Of a stretch of 40,860 bases of DNA, positions 37,089 through 40,860 are shown one piece after another. The notes beneath the pieces were generated by a model, which saw only the letters and a program-made list of their open reading frames with translations, searched no databases and was not told where the DNA came from. How positions within the stretch are numbered: the stretch's first letter is position 1; each line of letters opens with the position of its first letter. This DNA is from an uncultured Veillonellaceae bacterium (lineage in GTDB: Bacteria; Bacillota; Negativicutes; Selenomonadales; Selenomonadaceae), in the NCBI GenBank assembly GCA_902785705.1, contig CACZZN010000013.1, forward strand, positions 1 through 40,860. The letters are read 5' to 3'. The position numbers and the translations under genes were made by a program.

Positions 37089-37136
37089 GAAATCTTAGTG
37101 AACACAAGCCGCAGGCGAAGTGCGAACTTAGATTTC
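37089..37136. repeat. Inverted-repeat element in the glmS leader
   Basis: GAAATCTTAGT (37089-37099) and ACTTAGATTTC (37126-37136) pair at ten of eleven positions, with an inner CGCA/TGCG pairing. It lies directly upstream of dispersed repeat copy B. Confidence 0.5.
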
Positions 37137-37146
37137 GTGTAAGGGC

Positions 37147-37176
37147 GTAGTGACGCGAAGCTAGTCCCCTTGGGGA
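37147..37176. repeat. Dispersed repeat, copy B
   Basis: GTAG followed by TGACGCGAAGCTAGTCC matches copies A (678-703) and C (40830-40860, opposite strand), and ends in the small hairpin TCCCC-TT-GGGGA. It lies in the untranslated leader of glmS. Confidence 0.75.
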
Positions 37177-37195
37177 TGCGAAACACCGTTTCGCA
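37177..37195. repeat. Perfect 8-bp hairpin in the glmS leader
   Basis: TGCGAAAC (37177-37184) pairs with GTTTCGCA (37188-37195) around ACC. It abuts copy B and precedes the ribozyme by about 20 bases; no T-run follows. Confidence 0.55.
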
Positions 37196-37214
37196 CGGAG
37201 TTTACTGAAAGGAC

Positions 37215-37372
37215 ATAGTTCCCAGCGCTGGTTCTCGAAGCGGCGACGGAAGCGCTTTGAGAAGACGAGGAAGAGGTTGTCGAGTTGTCAGCGGATGCCT
37301 CTCGGCTGTTCCGGTCGAAAGAACCTTGTTAAAACCGAAAAGTGATTTTCGGGACAAAGCAGGGGGAGGAAA
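37215..37372 (+). ncRNA. glmS self-cleaving ribozyme/riboswitch
   Basis: The leader carries the glmS ribozyme consensus in order. A|GCGC at 37224/37225 is the expected cleavage site. P1 is formed by TTCTCGAAGC with GCTTTGAGAA. The conserved core GACGAGGAAGAGG is followed by CAGCGGATGCCTCTCGGCTG. A CCGAAAA-GTGA-TTTTCGG hairpin and the invariant GGGACAAAGCAGGGGGAGG end complete it. In other Firmicutes, glucosamine-6-phosphate acts as the cofactor that triggers cleavage and mRNA decay, giving feedback on GlmS. The glmS start lies 53 bases behind it. All recognisable core elements are intact despite repeats lying upstream. Confidence 0.95.
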
Positions 37373-37425
37373 TCGAACAGGAATTTCTGATTTTGTGTTT
37401 TTCATAGGAATTGGAGGTTCAGTTT

Positions 37426-39255
37426 ATGTGTGGTATCGTAGGTTACATCGGCAGCGGTGAGGCAGCGGAGTTCCTGTTGGAGGGACTTTCCAAGCTGGAG
37501 TACCGCGGCTATGACTCCGCAGGCATTGCGGTTTATGATGGATCGGACGTCCGCGTGGAAAAGAGCGTGGGGCGTCTGGCGGCTCTGCGCGACAAGATCC
37601 GCGAGGATATGCCGAAGGGCAGCCTGGGCATCGGACATACCCGCTGGGCGACCCACGGCCGTCCGTCGGACAGCAATGCGCATCCGCATACGGATTGCTC
37701 CGGGGATTTTGTCATTGTGCATAACGGCATCATCGAGAACTATCTGGGGCTGAAGGAAGATCTCATCGAGAAGGGGCATGCCTTCAAATCGGAAACGGAT
37801 ACCGAGGTTGTGGCGCACCTTTTGGAAGAAGTCTACAACGGTGATTTCGAGGCTTCCGTGCGGGAGGTCCTGAGACGCATCGAAGGTTCCTATTCGCTGG
37901 TGTTCATGTCGAAGAAGCACCCTGACCGCCTCATCTGCACGAAGCAGGACAATCCGTTGGTCATTGGTCTGGGCGAAGGCGAGAATTTCGTCGCTTCGGA
38001 TATCCCCGCGATCATTGCGCGCACGCGCCGCACCTTTATCATGAATGACGGCGAGGTTGCCGTGGTGCGGAAGGATTCAATCGAGATCACGAACCGTCGT
38101 GGCGAGCCTGTGACGAAAAAGGTGTTTGAAGTCAACTGGAATGCAGAGGCCGCAGAAAAGGGCGGCTATGAGCATTTCATGCTGAAGGAGATTCATGAGC
38201 AGCCGAAGGCTGTGCGCGATACCATGAGCCAGCGCATCGCAAAGGATGGCTCCGCGATTGTCATGGACGAGCTGAAATGGGATGCGGAGTTCCTGAATTC
38301 CTTCAACAAGATTTATATTGTCGCCTGCGGCACGGCGTACCACGCGGGGCTGGTCGGGAAGTTCTACATCGAGAAGCTTGCGCGCATCGTGGTAGAGGTG
38401 GACGTTGCTTCTGAGTTCCGCTATCGTGATCCTGTGGTGGACGAGAATACCCTGCTGATCGTGGTGAGCCAGTCCGGTGAAACCAGTGATACCTTGGCGG
38501 CCTTGAAGGAGTCCAAGCGCCTTGGCGCAAAGACGCTTGCCATCACGAACGTGGTCGGCTCTTCGATTGCGCGGGAGGCGGATCAGGTGCTTTATACCTG
38601 GGCGGGGCCGGAAATCGCTGTTGCCTCGACCAAGGCTTATACGACGCAGCTGGTGCTCATGTTCATGCTGGCGCTTTACATGGCGGAAATCAAGAAGACG
38701 GTGAAGCCGGAGCGCTGCCGTGAGCTGATTTCCCTCCTGAAGAAGCTGCCTTCGCAGGTCAGCGAGACCCTTTCCGATGTGGAGCCGATCAAGACGTTCG
38801 CAAAGCATTACGGCTTCAATGAGGATGTGTTCTATATCGGGCGTTCCTTGGACTATGACGTGGCATTGGAGGGCGCGTTGAAGCTCAAGGAGGTTTCCTA
38901 CATCCATGCGGAGGCATATGCTGCGGGCGAGCTCAAGCATGGCACTCTGGCCTTGATCATCGAGGGTGTCCCGGTCATTGCGCTTGCGACGCAGAAGAGC
39001 GTCTACGAGAAGACGCTTTCCAATATCAAAGAGGTCAAGGCGCGCGATGCGGTGGTCATCGGCATTGCGGCTGAGGGAGATGAAGAGCTGGAGAAATATG
39101 TGGATCATGTGATGAAGGTGCCGGAGACGGATGAATTGCTGATTCCCCTCCTGACCGTCGTGCCGCTGCAGCTTTTGGCATACTATGCGGCAATCACGCG
39201 TGGCTGCGATGTGGATAAGCCGAGGAATCTGGCGAAGTCCGTTACGGTGGAATAA
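37426..39255 (+). CDS. glmS: Glutamine-fructose-6-phosphate aminotransferase (isomerising)
   Basis: The 609-residue enzyme makes glucosamine-6-phosphate, the first step to UDP-GlcNAc. The N-terminal glutaminase begins MCGIVGYIG, where the cysteine becomes the nucleophile, and has GHTRWATHGRPSDSNAHPH. Two SIS sugar-isomerase domains follow, with VSQSGETSDTLAALKE, ASTKAYTTQLV and the typical end KPRNLAKSVTVE. The ATG at 37426 lies eight bases after GGAGG; a start at 37411 would put residues before the catalytic cysteine. It is controlled by the ribozyme in its leader. Confidence 0.98.
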   Translation: MCGIVGYIGSGEAAEFLLEGLSKLEYRGYDSAGIAVYDGSDVRVEKSVGRLAALRDKIREDMPKGSLGIGHTRWATHGRPSDSNAHPHTDCSGDFVIVHNGIIENYLGLKEDLIEKGHAFKSETDTEVVAHLLEEVYNGDFEASVREVLRRIEGSYSLVFMSKKHPDRLICTKQDNPLVIGLGEGENFVASDIPAIIARTRRTFIMNDGEVAVVRKDSIEITNRRGEPVTKKVFEVNWNAEAAEKGGYEHFMLKEIHEQPKAVRDTMSQRIAKDGSAIVMDELKWDAEFLNSFNKIYIVACGTAYHAGLVGKFYIEKLARIVVEVDVASEFRYRDPVVDENTLLIVVSQSGETSDTLAALKESKRLGAKTLAITNVVGSSIAREADQVLYTWAGPEIAVASTKAYTTQLVLMFMLALYMAEIKKTVKPERCRELISLLKKLPSQVSETLSDVEPIKTFAKHYGFNEDVFYIGRSLDYDVALEGALKLKEVSYIHAEAYAAGELKHGTLALIIEGVPVIALATQKSVYEKTLSNIKEVKARDAVVIGIAAEGDEELEKYVDHVMKVPETDELLIPLLTVVPLQLLAYYAAITRGCDVDKPRNLAKSVTVE

Positions 39256-39457
39256 ACAATATCAAAGGAACTGGATTACAGGGAGGGCAGACGCTTTCCC
39301 TGTGATTTTGTTGTGGTCGATGGTGTGGAAGGCCACAATAAGGAACTGGACAATCAACGAGAAATGGGGCTTGGAAATCATTCGAAACAGCTATCCGACG
39401 GAAAAAAAGAAACAGAGGAAACAGGGGACGCAGCAGGGAGCAGCACAGGGGCAGCCG

Positions 39458-40219
39458 ATGGCGGAGCTTCCCGAGGATGTGCTGGTGGGGCGAAACGCGG
39501 TGACGGAGGCCTTGAAGAGCGGGCGGGGCATCAATCGCATCCTGCTTGCGGACGGAGAAAGGGACGGCTCGGTAAAGACGATCGTCGCACTGGCCAGGGA
39601 GCGCGGCATTGTGACGGAATTCGTGAACCGTTCAAAAATCGAAAAGCTGGCAGCGGGACACCGCCATCAGGGCGTGCTGGCTCATGTGTCCCCCGTGGCA
39701 TATGTGACGGTGGAGGAAATTCTGGAACGTGCCGCACAGGCAGGGGATCCTCCCTTTTTGCTGCTGCTGGACGAGCTGGAAGATCCGCACAATCTGGGGG
39801 CGCTTCTCAGGACAGCGGATGCGGCAGGGGTGCATGGCGTGCTGATACCGAAGCGCAGGAGCGTGTCGCTTTCTGCTACGGTTGCGAAGACTTCTGCTGG
39901 CGCTGTGGAATATGTTCCTGTCGCAAAAATCGGGAATATGGTGCAGACCTTGAAGATGCTCAAGGAGAAAGGGCTATGGGCAGTCGGTGCGGATATGGAC
40001 GGCAGCCAATCCTACGACGAGGCGGATCTGACAGGCCCTATGGTGCTGGTCGTAGGAAGCGAGGGACATGGCATGAGCCGTCTTGTGAAAGAGCATTGCG
40101 ACTTTATCGTGCGTCTGCCGATGGTGGGGAAAATCAATTCGCTGAACGCATCTGTCGCCGGGTCGATTCTCATCTATGAATCCTTTCGCCAGCGGGTGAG
40201 GAAAAAACAAGGGGTGTAA
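39458..40219 (+). CDS. rlmB: 23S rRNA (guanosine-2'-O-)-methyltransferase, TrmH/SpoU family
   Basis: The 253-residue form starts MAELPEDVLVGRNAVTEALK. The N-terminal part is the SpoU substrate-binding domain. The knotted methyltransferase domain shows NLGALLRTADAAGVHGVLIP, LVVGSEGHGMSRLV and LPMVGKINSLNASVAGSILI, the three SpoU motifs. Related enzymes methylate a guanosine (2251 in E. coli) of the P loop of 23S rRNA. The frame is open far upstream, and the KKKQRKQGTQQGAAQ segment could be a basic N-terminal extension, so the start is uncertain. It is followed one base later by the NYN nuclease gene, a common pair in Firmicutes. Confidence 0.92.
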   Translation: MAELPEDVLVGRNAVTEALKSGRGINRILLADGERDGSVKTIVALARERGIVTEFVNRSKIEKLAAGHRHQGVLAHVSPVAYVTVEEILERAAQAGDPPFLLLLDELEDPHNLGALLRTADAAGVHGVLIPKRRSVSLSATVAKTSAGAVEYVPVAKIGNMVQTLKMLKEKGLWAVGADMDGSQSYDEADLTGPMVLVVGSEGHGMSRLVKEHCDFIVRLPMVGKINSLNASVAGSILIYESFRQRVRKKQGV

Positions 40220-40220
40220 T

Positions 40221-40748
40221 ATGAGGCGAAGGGAGCATTATATCATTGACGGCTATAACGTCATCCACGCATGGCCGGAGCTGAAGGCGCTGCAATCCAA
40301 TCTTTCGGAGGCGCGGGACAGGCTCATCCACGTTCTTTCAGAATATGGCGCTTATGAAAATTTGGATATTACGATTGTTTTTGATGCGTTGTTCACAGAG
40401 GATGAGGAACATACGGAAAAGCCGCATCAGCATTTTGAGATCATTTATACCGGTGCGGGGGAAACCGCAGACAGCCGTATCGAGCGCATCGCCTATGAAT
40501 CGGTCAGAAGGGGGCGTGAGGTGCATGTGGTAAGCTCCGACGGCGCCGTGGAGAGCGTGATTCTTGGGGCAGGCGCCTATCGGCATCCCTCTGCGGAATT
40601 CCGGCGTGCTGTGCGAAAGGCCAAGAAACAGATACAGCAGGAGTATCTCGGGCCGGTGACATTGCCGCTGGTCCGAAACGAGGTCGGAGGACAGTTGGAT
40701 GCGGATACAAGCGCAAAATTGGACGCCTTCCGCAAGCGGCGCGACTAG
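40221..40748 (+). CDS. NYN-domain (YacP/Rae1-like) endoribonuclease
   Basis: The 175-residue protein begins RREHYIIDGYNVIHAWPEL, the NYN (PIN-like) first strand with its catalytic aspartate, and continues with ITIVFDALFTEDEEH and VVSSDGAVESVILGAGAYR. The length fits the YacP/Rae1 family, which in Bacillus subtilis cuts mRNA in the ribosomal A site. The C-terminal QLDADTSAKLDAFRKRRD is the usual basic end. It starts one base after the rlmB stop. Confidence 0.92.
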   Translation: MRRREHYIIDGYNVIHAWPELKALQSNLSEARDRLIHVLSEYGAYENLDITIVFDALFTEDEEHTEKPHQHFEIIYTGAGETADSRIERIAYESVRRGREVHVVSSDGAVESVILGAGAYRHPSAEFRRAVRKAKKQIQQEYLGPVTLPLVRNEVGGQLDADTSAKLDAFRKRRD

Positions 40749-40811
40749 TGCACTGGCACACTGATATTTGAACAATCTGCACTGTCTATGCCGCCACCTG
40801 CTTCGTTATCG

Positions 40812-40860
40812 TCGCTTGACGTAGCTCTGCCCTAAAGGACTAGCTTCGCGTCGCTACTAC
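40812..40860 (-). repeat. Dispersed repeat, copy C (continues past the window)
   Basis: Read on the minus strand this begins GTAGTAGCGACGCGAAGCTAG, matching copies A and B, then GCAGAGCTACGTCAAGCGA, matching 18 of 19 bases in the centre of the element at 8685-8849. It therefore carries both modules of the family. It lies behind the NYN gene and runs off the right edge. Confidence 0.75.

Noticed and set aside
37087..37098. Mini reading frame ATG AAA TCT TAG behind AAAGGAGGG in the glmS leader
   Set aside because: The box is about 17 bases away with a T-run between, and three codons form part of the inverted repeat. No evidence for a leader peptide.

Overview
The window reads as a chromosomal segment of a Firmicute, most likely one of the Negativicutes (Selenomonas-like). 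This rests on the Firmicutes-type ribosomal gene order, zinc-type S14 and L36, a glmS ribozyme, and the style of the proteins; it is an inference, since no 16S gene is present. There are no tRNA, rRNA or CRISPR loci. Nearly all genes lie on the + strand.

Region 1 (1-8850) is a scar-rich accessory segment. It holds a clipped IS3-type transposase, the C-terminal remnant of a large serine recombinase broken by small palindromic insertions, a divergent LysR regulator/EamA exporter pair, an alpha/beta-hydrolase stub, a flavodoxin-fold gene that looks chimeric, an internally deleted sodium:solute symporter, an orphan membrane-protein tail and a lipoprotein-type aldo/keto reductase. It ends with a large hybrid sensor kinase (FIST sensor, HisKA/HATPase, receiver, Hpt). 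The gene translationally coupled behind the kinase is reduced to 15 codons, and two inverted-repeat elements follow immediately.

Region 2 (9023-28278) is the str-S10-spc-alpha ribosomal supercluster. An extended -10 promoter opens it at an L7Ae-type gene, followed by rpsL-rpsG-fusA-tuf, a strong hairpin, rpsJ through rplO, secY-adk-infA, a gap with a possible promoter, and rpmJ-rpsM-rpsK-rpsD-rpoA-rplQ with a rho-independent terminator. rpoBC do not precede the L7Ae gene, and map is absent between adk and infA. Several genes start with TTG.

Region 3 (28352-32636) holds a HlyD-type adaptor overlapping an ABC-2 permease, a universal stress protein, a shared bidirectional terminator, and on the minus strand a shortened P-type ATPase homologue. 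That homologue has lost the phosphorylated aspartate, the CPC metal motif and the GDGxND motif but keeps an open frame, promoter-like signals and a ribosome binding site.

Region 4 (32824-40748) is a precursor-synthesis block: ispE (isoprenoids), a GntR/FCD regulator closely coupled to glmU, prs (PRPP), glmS and rlmB with the Rae1-like NYN nuclease yacP. glmS and glmU together make UDP-GlcNAc for the envelope. glmS has a clear promoter and a glmS self-cleaving ribozyme in its leader, with repeat elements lying between the two. A member of the same dispersed repeat family runs off the right edge of the window.
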